A program made the position numbers and the translations under genes. Below are positions 5,887-13,730 of a stretch of 13,949 nt of DNA, in pieces; position 1 is the first letter of the stretch; each line of letters starts with the position of its first letter. A model generated the notes under the pieces. That model ran no database searches, was not told the origin of the DNA, and saw nothing but the letters and a program-made list of their open reading frames with translations. This DNA is from Pseudomonadota bacterium (GTDB lineage Bacteria > Pseudomonadota > Alphaproteobacteria > Rs-D84): assembly GCA_023402015.1 (NCBI GenBank), contig JAEXCU010000004.1:1-13949 (forward strand), given 5' to 3'.

Positions 5887-6490
5887 TGTTTATCCTTTCC
5901 TTAATCGGTTTGAAACTTTTACGATAATGTTGGTTTATACCATATTTTTCAATTGCCTGCAAATGCGATGCGGTCGGATAGCCTGCATTTTTATCCCAAC
6001 TATATTGTGGATATTGTGCCGACAGGTCGCACATGATTTTATCACGTGTTTCCTTGGCAATTATGGACGCCGCGGCAATGGATAATGATTTTGCATCGCC
6101 TTTGACAACGGGCATTCCGGTTAAATCACGCGGCATCCTGTTCCCGTCAATCAGGCAAAACTGCGGTTGGGCGGGCAATTTTTCAATTGCACGTTTCATG
6201 GCCAGCATTGATGCCCATAAAATGTTCATTTCGTCAATTTCTGCCGGACTGCACTGTGCACATGCCCAGATTGTGTTTGCGCAAATCCATTCATATGCCG
6301 CCGCGCGTTGGGTATGCGTCATTTGTTTTGAATCGCGTATAATAACGGGTATTTGGATGTCGCGCCGCGGAAAAATAACGGCCGCCGCAACAACCGGCCC
6401 GCACAGCGGGCCGCGGCCCGCTTCGTCCGCACCGGCAACCAAATCATATCCGCATTCGTTTTCCAGTGTAAAATCAGGATTGGTTTTCAT
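5867..6490 (-). CDS. rnhB: Ribonuclease HII
   Basis: RNase HII cuts RNA in RNA/DNA hybrids and removes single ribonucleotides from DNA. The 207-residue product has the signature AGADEAGRGPLCGPV with catalytic Asp22 and Glu23, then Asp115 (CLIDGNRMP) and Asp132 (VKGDAKS). It also has ASIIAKETRD and the AGYPTASHLQAI motif. It overlaps the downstream pgk by 20 bases. No clear ribosome binding site precedes the ATG at 6490. In several alphaproteobacteria rnhB sits next to ccrM; here they are in the same region but separated by about 2.8 kb. Confidence 0.96.
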   Translation of the reverse strand: MKTNPDFTLENECGYDLVAGADEAGRGPLCGPVVAAAVIFPRRDIQIPVIIRDSKQMTHTQRAAAYEWICANTIWACAQCSPAEIDEMNILWASMLAMKRAIEKLPAQPQFCLIDGNRMPRDLTGMPVVKGDAKSLSIAAASIIAKETRDKIMCDLSAQYPQYSWDKNAGYPTASHLQAIEKYGINQHYRKSFKPIKERINNEITHD

Positions 6491-6537
6491 GTCAGAAACA
6501 ATATCACTTCTGTTGCGACAATAAAATACTTTTTTGA

Positions 6538-6566
6538 TTAACGGTTTTAAATTTTGTCATTATAAT
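6538..6566 (+). promoter_or_regulatory. Probable promoter of the small membrane protein
   Basis: TTAACG (6538-6543) and a perfect TATAAT (6561-6566) are 17 bases apart. The predicted start is about 20 bases before the ATG at 6592. Confidence 0.45.
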
Positions 6567-6591
6567 TTAATCTGTAATTAACGGATAAAAA

Positions 6592-6861
6592 ATGCAGAAA
6601 AATCAAGAATTGGAAAAAATAGAAAAAAATGCCCACGATTGTCGTACGGTTGCCGCATTAAATGGTGTGGCCATGGCGGCATGTTTTGCGATGGCATTGG
6701 TGAACGCATGTGCCAATGATTATGGTTATGCGATAACGAACGTTTTGGTTGGCGCACTGAATACATGGTGTGGGGTCGCGAATTATTCATTTGCCAAACG
6801 TGATTTTCGTCGTATTTGTGAAATTCAGCAACAGATGAAAAAACATCAAAACGGAAAATAA
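6592..6861 (+). CDS. Small two-helix membrane protein, unknown function
   Basis: No family is recognised. The 89-residue product has a charged N-terminus (1-17, Lys/Glu-rich), two hydrophobic segments (about 19-40 and 46-66) separated by a short polar turn (NDYGY), and a basic C-terminus (KRDFRR ... KKHQNGK). The positive-inside rule places both ends in the cytoplasm. It has its own promoter with TATAAT, a weak site (GGAT), and a terminator shared with the convergent slt gene, so it is a single-gene unit. Codon choice resembles the neighbours, which supports it being real. Confidence 0.7.
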   Translation: MQKNQELEKIEKNAHDCRTVAALNGVAMAACFAMALVNACANDYGYAITNVLVGALNTWCGVANYSFAKRDFRRICEIQQQMKKHQNGK

Positions 6862-6878
6862 AATATATCAGAAATAAA

Positions 6879-6905
6879 AACGCCCCGACTTTGGGGCGGT
6901 TTTAT
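6879..6905 (+). terminator. Bidirectional terminator between the small membrane gene and slt
   Basis: CGCCCC (6881-6886) pairs with GGGGCG (6893-6898) around a 6-base loop. It is flanked by A-runs on the left and T-runs on the right, so it can end both convergent transcripts. Confidence 0.8.
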
Positions 6906-6908
6906 TTA

Positions 6909-8633
6909 TTAAATCGCCAGACGATTTGCAATCTGTTGCTGAACGTATTCATCTTCGCTGTTGTACAGTGGCCACTGACCGTCCGCCAATTCTTCCATGG
7001 ATGTCAGTGGTTGGTTCAACCGCGCACGATACAGCCATAAATTTGACATTACACGTTTAATATATCCGCGTGTTTCAAATGCGGGAAAACTTTCAATGTA
7101 TAACAATGGGTCATATGTATCAAAAGATTTTTCAAATTTCACCATTGTTCCCATACCGGCATTGTATGCCGCCAGCATTTTAATAATATTGTTGTTAATA
7201 TTTGGATGCGCCAACAGGTCAACAATATATTGCTGGCCCAGGAACATATTATGTTCCGGTTTGGACATATCAATATCAGACAGGTTAACCTTGTTCTGGC
7301 GGGCAACGCGTTTTGCCGTGCCCGGCATAATTTGCATCAGGCCATTTGCGCCCGCTGTGGATTTTGCGTTTGTTTTAAAACCACTTTCCTGTTTTGTGAT
7401 TGCCAATAATAATGCGCGATCAATTGACCACCCGCCCATCGGTTCCCAATCGGGCAGGGGGTACTGTGCAGAATAAATAATGTCGTCATCAATTTCCAAA
7501 ATGCCACGGTCGCGAACGACACTGGATGCCTGGATGGAAACGCGCGGCAAACCGTACGTGGCGGCAACCGAATTTACCGCATGTAATGTGCGGTCCGATG
7601 CGCGCGCGGTAATTAAATATTTCAGATATTGTTCGGCGCGTTCTTTTTGACCAACCTGTAATAATGCCAGTGCCATTTTGCCGTATTTCTTTTCATGCAG
7701 GGCGTCAATATCGTCATCTGTGAAATCTTGTTCAAAAAATTCATATTGTGGCGTTTGTCCCAACATTGTTGCAGACAGTGCCCCATAAAATGCCATCGGG
7801 TGCGCGGCGGCAATTTGCCAATATTTTTTTGCCGCCCCCCGGTTGCCATTTGCGTCTGCTGCGCGACCGGCCCAGAATGCGGCCTCGGTCTTTCTGGCAT
7901 TATTAATTTGTGGCAGATTCAGAATCCGGCTGAAATATTTTTGACTTTCGGCGAATTTTTCTTCTTTGAAATATAACAGTCCCATTGTCCACAGGCCGTA
8001 TTCAGATTTTGCATCAGACGCCACAAATCCCCATTTTTTTGCCAATTCGTCTTCGCCGTTCGTATAATATATATATGATAACCTGCCGGCCAGGCGTCCG
8101 TAATCTGATTCGGTCAGGCGACGTTTGAATGACCCGTCTTCCAGAATCAGACGTGCGGTTTTTGTACTGCCACTGCGGATGGCGCGTTTAAATTTATTAA
8201 TTTTGGTATTCGTATCGCCGGTGTATTTCTTTTCGGTCCATGTTTCAGACTGGGCCGTTTCAATTGAATCACCCCCACTGATTGTGCGCGGAATTTGTGG
8301 TTTGCGAACAGTTGTCTTTTTAATTCCGGCCAATTTTTCCATACGTTCGGCGCCCGGCATATCATAATATTTATTCATCCATTTGGCGATTTCACTGCCG
8401 CGCGTATGATATGTTTTGGAAATATAGCGTTGATATAAAACCTCGTTCATTAACAGGGGGTCATATATTTGTTTTTCCAATTTTTGTGCTGCGTCAATTT
8501 TTTCCCGCGATTGCAGGTAAAATATCTGTTCATACAAACTGGCGTCATCGGCGGATAATATTTCGGGCAATTCTGCCGCGTATACCGCAATGGGCAATAT
8601 TAATGCTGTTAAAAATGTGAAAATTTTTTTCAT
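6909..8633 (-). CDS. slt: Soluble lytic murein transglycosylase (Slt family)
   Basis: Enzymes of this family cleave peptidoglycan between MurNAc and GlcNAc in the periplasm, forming 1,6-anhydro-MurNAc. The 574-residue product begins with a signal peptide (1-19, MKKIFTF ... AVYA). It then has a long alpha-helical superhelix (about 25-395, with TPR-like segments near 180-300) and the C-terminal SLT domain (about 400-535). The catalytic Glu416 lies in KQESGF, followed by the family segments GANGLMQIMPGTA and MLAAYNAG. Slt70 of E. coli is about 70 residues longer. The start at 8633 gives the signal peptide directly. It lies two bases after the nrdR stop (TAATTATG) with no binding site of its own, suggesting coupled translation. 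A gene symbol for this subfamily is tentative. Confidence 0.93.
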   Translation of the reverse strand: MKKIFTFLTALILPIAVYAAELPEILSADDASLYEQIFYLQSREKIDAAQKLEKQIYDPLLMNEVLYQRYISKTYHTRGSEIAKWMNKYYDMPGAERMEKLAGIKKTTVRKPQIPRTISGGDSIETAQSETWTEKKYTGDTNTKINKFKRAIRSGSTKTARLILEDGSFKRRLTESDYGRLAGRLSYIYYTNGEDELAKKWGFVASDAKSEYGLWTMGLLYFKEEKFAESQKYFSRILNLPQINNARKTEAAFWAGRAADANGNRGAAKKYWQIAAAHPMAFYGALSATMLGQTPQYEFFEQDFTDDDIDALHEKKYGKMALALLQVGQKERAEQYLKYLITARASDRTLHAVNSVAATYGLPRVSIQASSVVRDRGILEIDDDIIYSAQYPLPDWEPMGGWSIDRALLLAITKQESGFKTNAKSTAGANGLMQIMPGTAKRVARQNKVNLSDIDMSKPEHNMFLGQQYIVDLLAHPNINNNIIKMLAAYNAGMGTMVKFEKSFDTYDPLLYIESFPAFETRGYIKRVMSNLWLYRARLNQPLTSMEELADGQWPLYNSEDEYVQQQIANRLAI

Positions 8634-8635
8634 AA

Positions 8636-9136
8636 TTAAAATAATGATGTTTTGGGCAGGTGGCATACCGCCGCCCCATCGTTCGCTTCGGGAATTTGAT
8701 CGATGATTTTTTTGAAATCCGACACGCGCGAAAATTTGCGATAAACCGATACAAAGCGAACAAATGCAATCGGGTCCAGGTTTAATAAAGAATCAGACAC
8801 CATTTGGCCGACCATAATACTGCTGACCGTGTCATCGGCGGTTTCTGTTTCCAATCTGCGATGAATTGATGTTACCAATTTTTCAATCTGTTCATCACCG
8901 ACGTCGCGGTTGCGACATGCCAATTTAATGCTGCGACGTAATTTTTCCCGATCAAAGGGTTCTAATTTGCCACTGTTTTTGCGCACCATTAAATCGCGCA
9001 TTTGAACACGTTCAACCGTGGTGAACTTGGCACCGCATTGGTTGCACACACGACGACGACGTATAATTGCGTCTTCGGTGTCGGGGCGTGAATCTGTGAC
9101 CCTGCTGTCGGTAGAATTGCAGTATGGACATCTCAT
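8636..9136 (-). CDS. nrdR: Transcriptional repressor NrdR
   Basis: NrdR senses ATP/dATP and represses ribonucleotide reductase genes by binding NrdR boxes. The 166-residue product starts with the zinc ribbon C3-x2-C6 ... C31-x2-C34 (MRCPYC, RRRRVCNQCGAKFTTVER), followed by the ATP-cone (about 46-136, starting LMVRKNSGKLEPFDREKL). The family start MRCPYC fixes the ATG at 9136; a longer frame to 9154 is not needed. There is no Shine-Dalgarno sequence, and the predicted transcription start is about three bases before the ATG. It is followed at once by slt and is divergent from ccrM. I found no NrdR box in the upstream region. Confidence 0.96.
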   Translation of the reverse strand: MRCPYCNSTDSRVTDSRPDTEDAIIRRRRVCNQCGAKFTTVERVQMRDLMVRKNSGKLEPFDREKLRRSIKLACRNRDVGDEQIEKLVTSIHRRLETETADDTVSSIMVGQMVSDSLLNLDPIAFVRFVSVYRKFSRVSDFKKIIDQIPEANDGAAVCHLPKTSLF

Positions 9137-9145
9137 ATTGCCACA

Positions 9146-9174
9146 GGATAGCAATCAAAATCACGCCCCGCAAG
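9146..9174 (-). promoter_or_regulatory. Probable nrdR promoter
   Basis: On the minus strand CTTGCG (9174-9169) is followed after exactly 17 bases by CTATCC (9151-9146), close to the alphaproteobacterial consensus CTTGAC-N17-CTATAT. Transcription would begin near 9139, almost at the ATG, giving a leaderless mRNA. Confidence 0.45.
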
Positions 9175-9311
9175 CATAATTTATTTATTCCGAAATTTGG
9201 AAAAAAGCATGTTTTTATAAAAATCAAGCGATTTATTTATCTGACCCATGGCGGCGGGCGCTTTTTAAAGTACATGATTTATGATAAAATGTATATCAGG
9301 ACAAGAGAGAG

Positions 9312-10412
9312 ATGGAAAAGTATCTGAACCAAATTTTAACAGGTGATTGCATCCAGGTTATGCGCAACATTCCAGATGCATCTGTGGACGCCATCTTTGC
9401 CGACAGTCCATATAATTTGCAATTGGGGGCCAAGACATTGTATCGCCCCGAAGACCAAACCGCCGCACGCGCAGTGCGTGATTCATGGGATGTATTTGAC
9501 AGCCCCGCCGCATATGATGAATTTACGCGCCAGTGGATGGCGGAATGCAAACGTATTTTAAAACCAGATGGCGCAATGTGGGTCATCGGCAGTTATCACA
9601 ACATTTTCCGCGTTGGCGCAATTTTACAAGATTTGGGATTTTGGATTTTAAATGACATTGTTTGGGTGAAAACCAATCCTATGCCGAATTTTCGCGGTAC
9701 GCGTTTTACAAATGCGCATGAAACACTGATTTGGGCGACACCACGCAAAACCGGTAAATACACGTTTAATTATGAAACAATGAAGAAATTAAACGGCGGC
9801 AAACAGATGCGGTCTGATTGGGGATTGAATATTTGTCTGGGGGATGAACGGGTCAAGGACGAAAATGGCAAAAGCCTGCATAACACGCAAAAACCAATGG
9901 ATTTATTGCGCCGGGTGATTTTGGCGTCAACCAAGCCAGGCGATATTATTTTGGACCCATTCGTGGGCAGTGGCACAACCGCCGCAGCGGCCCGCGAATT
10001 GGGACGTCAATTTATTGGAATTGATCGCGATGCGTCATATGTTGCGGCGGCGCGTGAACGCGTGGCGCGCGTTGTTCCCGCGGATTTATCGGAAATAGAG
10101 GTTGCCACCCCGAAACGCAACGAAGTACGCGTGGCGTTCAAAGAACTGATAGATGCGGGATTATTATATGTCGGTCAAACATTGGTCAGCCCCCGTGGCG
10201 AACGCGTCATGATTACCCGCGATGGACAATTAACCCACAGTTTGTACGGCAAGGCGTCCATTCATGTTATGGCGGCAAAAATTCAACGCAGTGTCAGTTT
10301 TAATGGGTGGGATTATTGGTCTGCGGAAAAGCGCGACGGCACATTGGTTGCAATTGATGAATTACGTAAATATATCCGTGGTATAAAACGCGATATGAAA
10401 AAAGCCGCATAA
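9312..10412 (+). CDS. ccrM: CcrM-type adenine-specific DNA methyltransferase (GANTC)
   Basis: CcrM methylates adenine in GANTC and couples transcription to replication in alphaproteobacteria. The 366-residue product has the beta-class order: catalytic motif IV first (DSPY, 31-34, followed by NLQL) and the AdoMet-binding motif late (DPFVGSGTT, 215-223). The intervening target-recognition part contains TNPMPNFRGTRFTNAHETLIWA. Residues from about 265 form the C-terminal domain characteristic of CcrM, with NGWDYW at 331-336, which tells it from shorter restriction-type methylases. Motif IV has Ser where most CcrM proteins have Pro (DPPY). GAGAGAG lies just before the start, with AGGA further upstream. 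No restriction enzyme gene is adjacent, as expected for an orphan methylase. Confidence 0.95.
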   Translation: MEKYLNQILTGDCIQVMRNIPDASVDAIFADSPYNLQLGAKTLYRPEDQTAARAVRDSWDVFDSPAAYDEFTRQWMAECKRILKPDGAMWVIGSYHNIFRVGAILQDLGFWILNDIVWVKTNPMPNFRGTRFTNAHETLIWATPRKTGKYTFNYETMKKLNGGKQMRSDWGLNICLGDERVKDENGKSLHNTQKPMDLLRRVILASTKPGDIILDPFVGSGTTAAAARELGRQFIGIDRDASYVAAARERVARVVPADLSEIEVATPKRNEVRVAFKELIDAGLLYVGQTLVSPRGERVMITRDGQLTHSLYGKASIHVMAAKIQRSVSFNGWDYWSAEKRDGTLVAIDELRKYIRGIKRDMKKAA

Positions 10413-10433
10413 AACACGCGGCTGGGTGTATTT

Positions 10434-10460
10434 GGGTGCGGCAATTCGCGCCCGTTTTTT
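10434..10460 (+). terminator. Terminator after ccrM
   Basis: GGGTGCG (10434-10440) pairs over seven bases (one G-T) with CGCGCCC (10447-10453) around GCAATT, then G and six Ts. The T-tract overlaps the stop codon of the convergent gene at 10459. Confidence 0.75.
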
Positions 10461-10872
10461 ATTTAGTATGCGTAAAATGCGTGCGCGCCAAAATATTTTT
10501 CCAAATATTTGCCAGACAGATACCAGATTTCGCATTTAATTGTGTATATGCGATTTCTTCGGCATTATCAATTATGGATTGATGTGGGTGTTGCGGCGCA
10601 TCAGACATTTCACCGAATTCCAACCATTCTGACCACATTGCGTCAAATTTTTCCCGAATAGATTTTTTATATATTTTGTTGCGGGCAAGTGTTTTCTGAA
10701 TTTTTTGGATGGATTCGCCTGGTGCATCATATTTTTCCAGCAATTGCAACAGGCTGTATTTCATTTTGATTTCTTCATCAATGAATTTCAGGGCTGTGGT
10801 TAAATTGTGCATTTCATTCACAGCGCGGCGATTTTCTATTATTGAAAAACCATATGTCATATTTTTTACCAT
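10459..10872 (-). CDS. Hypothetical protein with helical middle region
   Basis: No family is recognised. The 137-residue product has no signal peptide or membrane segment and appears cytoplasmic. Residues about 20-90 are rich in Lys, Glu, Leu and Ile with heptad-like spacing, suggesting long helices or a coiled coil. A less charged C-terminal third contains one Cys (SGICLANIW). The start at 10872 is supported by AAAGGA eight bases upstream. The alternative ATG at 10860 has no such site. A good promoter (TTGACA) precedes it, divergent from the clpP promoter, and it ends convergently against ccrM. It is a single-gene unit. Confidence 0.7.
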   Translation of the reverse strand: MVKNMTYGFSIIENRRAVNEMHNLTTALKFIDEEIKMKYSLLQLLEKYDAPGESIQKIQKTLARNKIYKKSIREKFDAMWSEWLEFGEMSDAPQHPHQSIIDNAEEIAYTQLNAKSGICLANIWKNILARTHFTHTK

Positions 10873-10891
10873 TTTGATTCCTTTACTTTAT

Positions 10892-10920
10892 AAATTAATA
10901 CATAAAACAATATTTGTCAA
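10892..10920 (-). promoter_or_regulatory. Promoter of the hypothetical gene
   Basis: On the minus strand a perfect TTGACA (10920-10915) is followed after 17 bases by TAATTT (10897-10892). The predicted start is about 13 bases before the ATG at 10872. Confidence 0.5.
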
Positions 10921-10930
10921 CTGTTTGTGT

Positions 10931-10959
10931 CTTGAAATTTTGTTAAATAAAACCTATAT
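10931..10959 (+). promoter_or_regulatory. Probable clpP promoter (P1)
   Basis: CTTGAA (10931-10936), 17 bases, then CTATAT (10954-10959): the best match in the window to the alphaproteobacterial consensus CTTGAC-N17-CTATAT. A second -10-like TATAGT lies at 10994-10999, and a GAATC methylation site (GANTC) at 10975-10979 sits between the two. Confidence 0.6.
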
Positions 10960-11026
10960 ACATGATAAATTCGCGAATCGGGTTTTTGTATGGTATAGTT
11001 TTATTGATAAAAAGAAGGATTATGTA

Positions 11027-11608
11027 ATGTCTTTGATACCAATGGTTATTGAAGAATCGCCACGTGGCGAACGTTCATTTGATATTTATTCGCGCCTGTT
11101 GCGCGACCGTATTGTTATGATAAACGGGCAAATTGAACCAAATATGGCGAACACGGTTGTGGCGCAATTGTTGTTTTTGGAATCTGAAAACCCAAATGCC
11201 GATATTTCCGTTTATATTAACAGCCCTGGCGGCGACGTATCTGCGGGTTGGGCAATTATGGACACGATGCAATACATTAAATCACCCGTTTCCACCATCG
11301 GTATGGGGTTGGTTGCGTCCATGGGGTCTGTTTTATTGGCGGCGGGTGAACGCGGTAAACGTTTTGTATTGCCAAATACCCAGATTATGATTCACCAGCC
11401 AATGGCCGGCGCCGAAGGACAAATTACGGATATGGAAATCCGGATGAGTCAGTATCAGAAAAATAAAAAGACCCTGATTAAACAAATGGCAGAATTTACG
11501 GGCCGCACAGAAAAAGAATTGTTTGACGCCATGGAACGCGACAATTGGATGTGCCCAGACGAAGCCAAAGAATTCGGTCTGATAGACAATATTTTAAAAA
11601 GAAAATAA
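11027..11608 (+). CDS. clpP: ATP-dependent Clp protease proteolytic subunit
   Basis: ClpP forms the double-heptamer serine protease chamber fed by ClpX or ClpA. The 193-residue product has the catalytic triad Ser98 (LVASMGS), His123 (MIHQPM) and Asp172 (ERDNWM). It also has the oxyanion-loop segment NSPGGDVSAG (65-74) and the N-terminal IPMVIEESPRGERSFDIYSRLL that closes the entry pore. A longer in-frame ORF reaches back to 10709, but MSLIPM at 11027 is the family start and has AAGAAGGA seven bases upstream. It lies 31 bases before clpX in the usual clpP-clpX order; in Caulobacter the pair is essential for cell-cycle proteolysis. Confidence 0.97.
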   Translation: MSLIPMVIEESPRGERSFDIYSRLLRDRIVMINGQIEPNMANTVVAQLLFLESENPNADISVYINSPGGDVSAGWAIMDTMQYIKSPVSTIGMGLVASMGSVLLAAGERGKRFVLPNTQIMIHQPMAGAEGQITDMEIRMSQYQKNKKTLIKQMAEFTGRTEKELFDAMERDNWMCPDEAKEFGLIDNILKRK

Positions 11609-11639
11609 TTTTATTATCCAAAAATTTGGAGAAATCGGT

Positions 11640-12914
11640 ATGAGCGACGATAAAATCAAATCATCGGACGAATTGCAATCTGGTGGTACTCAGCAGTTTT
11701 GCAGTTTCTGCGGCAAAGCCGTGTACGAGGTTAAAAAACTGGTTAGTGGCCGAAACGTATGCATTTGTGATGAATGCATTAATTTGTGCAATGACATTAT
11801 GGCCGATGATCGTGCAACCCAGGTTAACAAAGACGCGGAAAAATTACCAACGCCGTCTCAGATTTACAATTTCCTGAACGAATATATTATTGGCCAGGAT
11901 GCGGCCAAACGTACGTTGGCCGTGGCGGTGTATAATCATTATAAACGCCACAGTGCCGGTTTATCATCTAATGTAGAGGTGCAGAAATCCAATGTTTTGA
12001 TGATTGGACCAACGGGTACCGGTAAAACTTTGTTTGCACAAACCCTGGCGCGAATTTTGGATGTTCCGTTTGCGATTGCCGATGCCACCACTTTGACCGA
12101 GGCCGGATATGTCGGCGACGACGTGGAAAGTGTTTTGACGCGTTTATTGCAAAATGCAAATTTTGATGTAGAACGTGCGGGCCGTGGGATTATTTATATT
12201 GACGAAATTGACAAGATTTCGCGTAAATCAGAAAATCCGTCCCTGACACGTGATGTTTCCGGCGAAGGTGTTCAGCAGGCACTGTTAAAATTGATAGAAG
12301 GCACCGTTGCAAATGTTCCGGCCGGTGGGGCAGGGCGCAAACATCCGGGCGAGGCAACCGTTCAATTGGACACTGGTAAAATTTTGTTTATTTGTGGTGG
12401 GGCGTTTGACGGCCTGAACAAAATTATCGGCAATCGTACATGTGCGCGCGCCGGCATTGGTTTTGGCGCAAATGTTCAATCCAAAAAAGAACGCGAATCC
12501 AAAAATTATCTGGACGATGTTCAACCCGAAGATTTGGTGAAGTTTGGAATTATTCCTGAATTGGTTGGCCGTTTGCCAATTATTACAACATTACAGGAAT
12601 TGGACGAGGCGGCATTGGTTAAAATTTTAACAGAACCAAAGAATGCAATTGTAAAACAATTTTCCGCCATGCTGGAAATGGACGATGTAAAATTAACCAT
12701 TACTGACGATGGTCTGCGCGAGATTGCAAAAATGGGGGTTGCGCGCAAAACAGGTGCGCGTGGTCTGCGCAGTATTTTGGAAAAGATTCTGTTGCAACCA
12801 ATGTTTGATGCACCAGACAAACCAGACTTGGCCGAAATCGTTATTGATAAAAATGTGGTTTTGGGTAAAAAGGCGCCGGTGGAAATCCTGCGCGAATCCA
12901 AAAAGGCCGCATAA
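11640..12914 (+). CDS. clpX: ATP-dependent Clp protease ATP-binding subunit ClpX
   Basis: ClpX is the AAA+ hexamer that unfolds tagged proteins and threads them into ClpP. The 424-residue product has the N-terminal zinc-binding dimerisation domain (C21-x2-C24 ... C43-x2-C46), Walker A GPTGTGKT (123-130) and pore loop GYVG (156-159). It also has Walker B IIYIDEID (184-191), the RKH loop (233-235), the ClpP-docking IGF (273-275) and sensor-2 GARGLR (372-377). All key residues are intact. GGAG lies before the start. With clpP it forms an operon closed by a strong terminator. Confidence 0.98.
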   Translation: MSDDKIKSSDELQSGGTQQFCSFCGKAVYEVKKLVSGRNVCICDECINLCNDIMADDRATQVNKDAEKLPTPSQIYNFLNEYIIGQDAAKRTLAVAVYNHYKRHSAGLSSNVEVQKSNVLMIGPTGTGKTLFAQTLARILDVPFAIADATTLTEAGYVGDDVESVLTRLLQNANFDVERAGRGIIYIDEIDKISRKSENPSLTRDVSGEGVQQALLKLIEGTVANVPAGGAGRKHPGEATVQLDTGKILFICGGAFDGLNKIIGNRTCARAGIGFGANVQSKKERESKNYLDDVQPEDLVKFGIIPELVGRLPIITTLQELDEAALVKILTEPKNAIVKQFSAMLEMDDVKLTITDDGLREIAKMGVARKTGARGLRSILEKILLQPMFDAPDKPDLAEIVIDKNVVLGKKAPVEILRESKKAA

Positions 12915-12925
12915 ATTTATTTTTC

Positions 12926-12949
12926 AACGCCCCATGTGGGGCGTTTTTT
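12926..12949 (+). terminator. Terminator after clpX
   Basis: AACGCCCC (12926-12933) and GGGGCGTT (12938-12945) form a perfect 8-bp stem with loop ATGT, followed by Ts to 12949. Confidence 0.9.
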
Positions 12950-13041
12950 ATTATTTCCCAGGGCACAAAAATAAATATTTTGTAAATTAAACTAACCCGC
13001 TGAATTTTCGTAAAAAATATATAAGAAATGACCGCCTAAAA

Positions 13042-13140
13042 TAAACGGCCGTTTGTTTTCAGTCCTATTATAATAACATTATTTCCCAAATTTCCGGGCC
13101 ATGTCAATGTGAATTTTTGCCGAATCTAAACGGCCGTTTG
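13042..13140 (+). repeat. Paired 14-bp repeats with palindromic core (operator-like)
   Basis: TAAACGGCCGTTTG occurs identically at 13042-13055 and 13127-13140, 85 bases apart. Its core AAACGGCCGTTT is a perfect 12-bp palindrome. The first copy covers the -35 position of a promoter with a perfect TATAAT at 13069-13074 (CGGCCG at 13046-13051, 17 bases upstream). The second lies eight bases before the first possible start codon, next to a GAATC (13122-13126). This layout suggests binding sites of a dimeric regulator. I recognise no known operator. Confidence 0.55.
13069..13074 (+). promoter_or_regulatory. -10 element of Cys-rich gene 2
   Basis: A perfect TATAAT lies about 75-100 bases before the coding region. 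No -35 consensus is present; the palindrome CGGCCG occupies that position, which fits control by a bound protein. Confidence 0.4.
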
Positions 13141-13172
13141 GAATAAGTATGGCAACAATCACAGGGCATAAA

Positions 13173-13718
13173 ATGACAGGAAAAATTGCAAAAATATTCA
13201 TGTTGGCGACGATAATAATGGCGCCATTGACTGAATGCGGGGCAAACGAAATATACGATTATTGGTATAACAGCGTTTTACCCCATTATCAATTAAGCAT
13301 AAACGATATCGCATCAATTGATGAATCATCGGCGGTATTGATGCAACCAATCACAGAAACCAGTGGTATCAGAATAAAAATGTCAACCACACGGACGGAC
13401 GGCGCGCAGTATGACATTGTTTGTTTTTTTGCATGCAACTATGGCACGTCTTCCCCGTATTACGAGGCATTGACCGCCAGCGACAATATTTGCATGGATT
13501 GTAAATATGGGCAGGCCAATTGCGAGATTTATTGGGTTTTGCCAAACGCGTGTAAACCGTGCCCCCAAGATGACGGCATGTCCGATCTGGCCGTTGTTAT
13601 TTCGCCCATGAATCCGACATATCACGACATACGTGATTGTGCGTATGCATCAGGTGCCACAGGCGCGGATAACGCAGGTAAATTTACATTTACAGATAAT
13701 TGTCATTACAGCAAATAA
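13173..13718 (+). CDS. Cys-rich secreted protein of unknown family (copy 2)
   Basis: No named family is recognised. The 181-residue product has a signal peptide (1-24: MTGKIAK, a hydrophobic core, ECGA before the likely cut). The mature part has few recognisable features until cysteines at 84, 88, 107, 110, 117, 127, 130, 146 and 167. CMDC and CKPCP pairs are followed by the C-terminal module C146-x9-D-x2-G-x-F-x-F-T-x-N-C167-x-Y. This matches copy 1 at 2102-2650 with identical 21-residue cysteine spacing. Elsewhere the two share little, and only the last 50-60 residues align. I prefer the start at 13173 because AGGG lies six bases upstream; an ATG at 13149 would add eight residues. Extracytoplasmic location is inferred. 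Confidence 0.8.
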   Translation: MTGKIAKIFMLATIIMAPLTECGANEIYDYWYNSVLPHYQLSINDIASIDESSAVLMQPITETSGIRIKMSTTRTDGAQYDIVCFFACNYGTSSPYYEALTASDNICMDCKYGQANCEIYWVLPNACKPCPQDDGMSDLAVVISPMNPTYHDIRDCAYASGATGADNAGKFTFTDNCHYSK

Positions 13719-13730
13719 ACATCGCAAATA

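Noticed and set aside
10709..11026. N-terminal extension of clpP (106 extra codons)
   Set aside because: It overlaps the divergent hypothetical gene and both promoters; the family start with a good binding site is at 11027.
13227..13241. Lipoprotein signal (LTEC) in Cys-rich protein 2
   Set aside because: Glu directly before Cys does not fit the lipobox, which needs a small residue there; a normal signal peptide is likelier.
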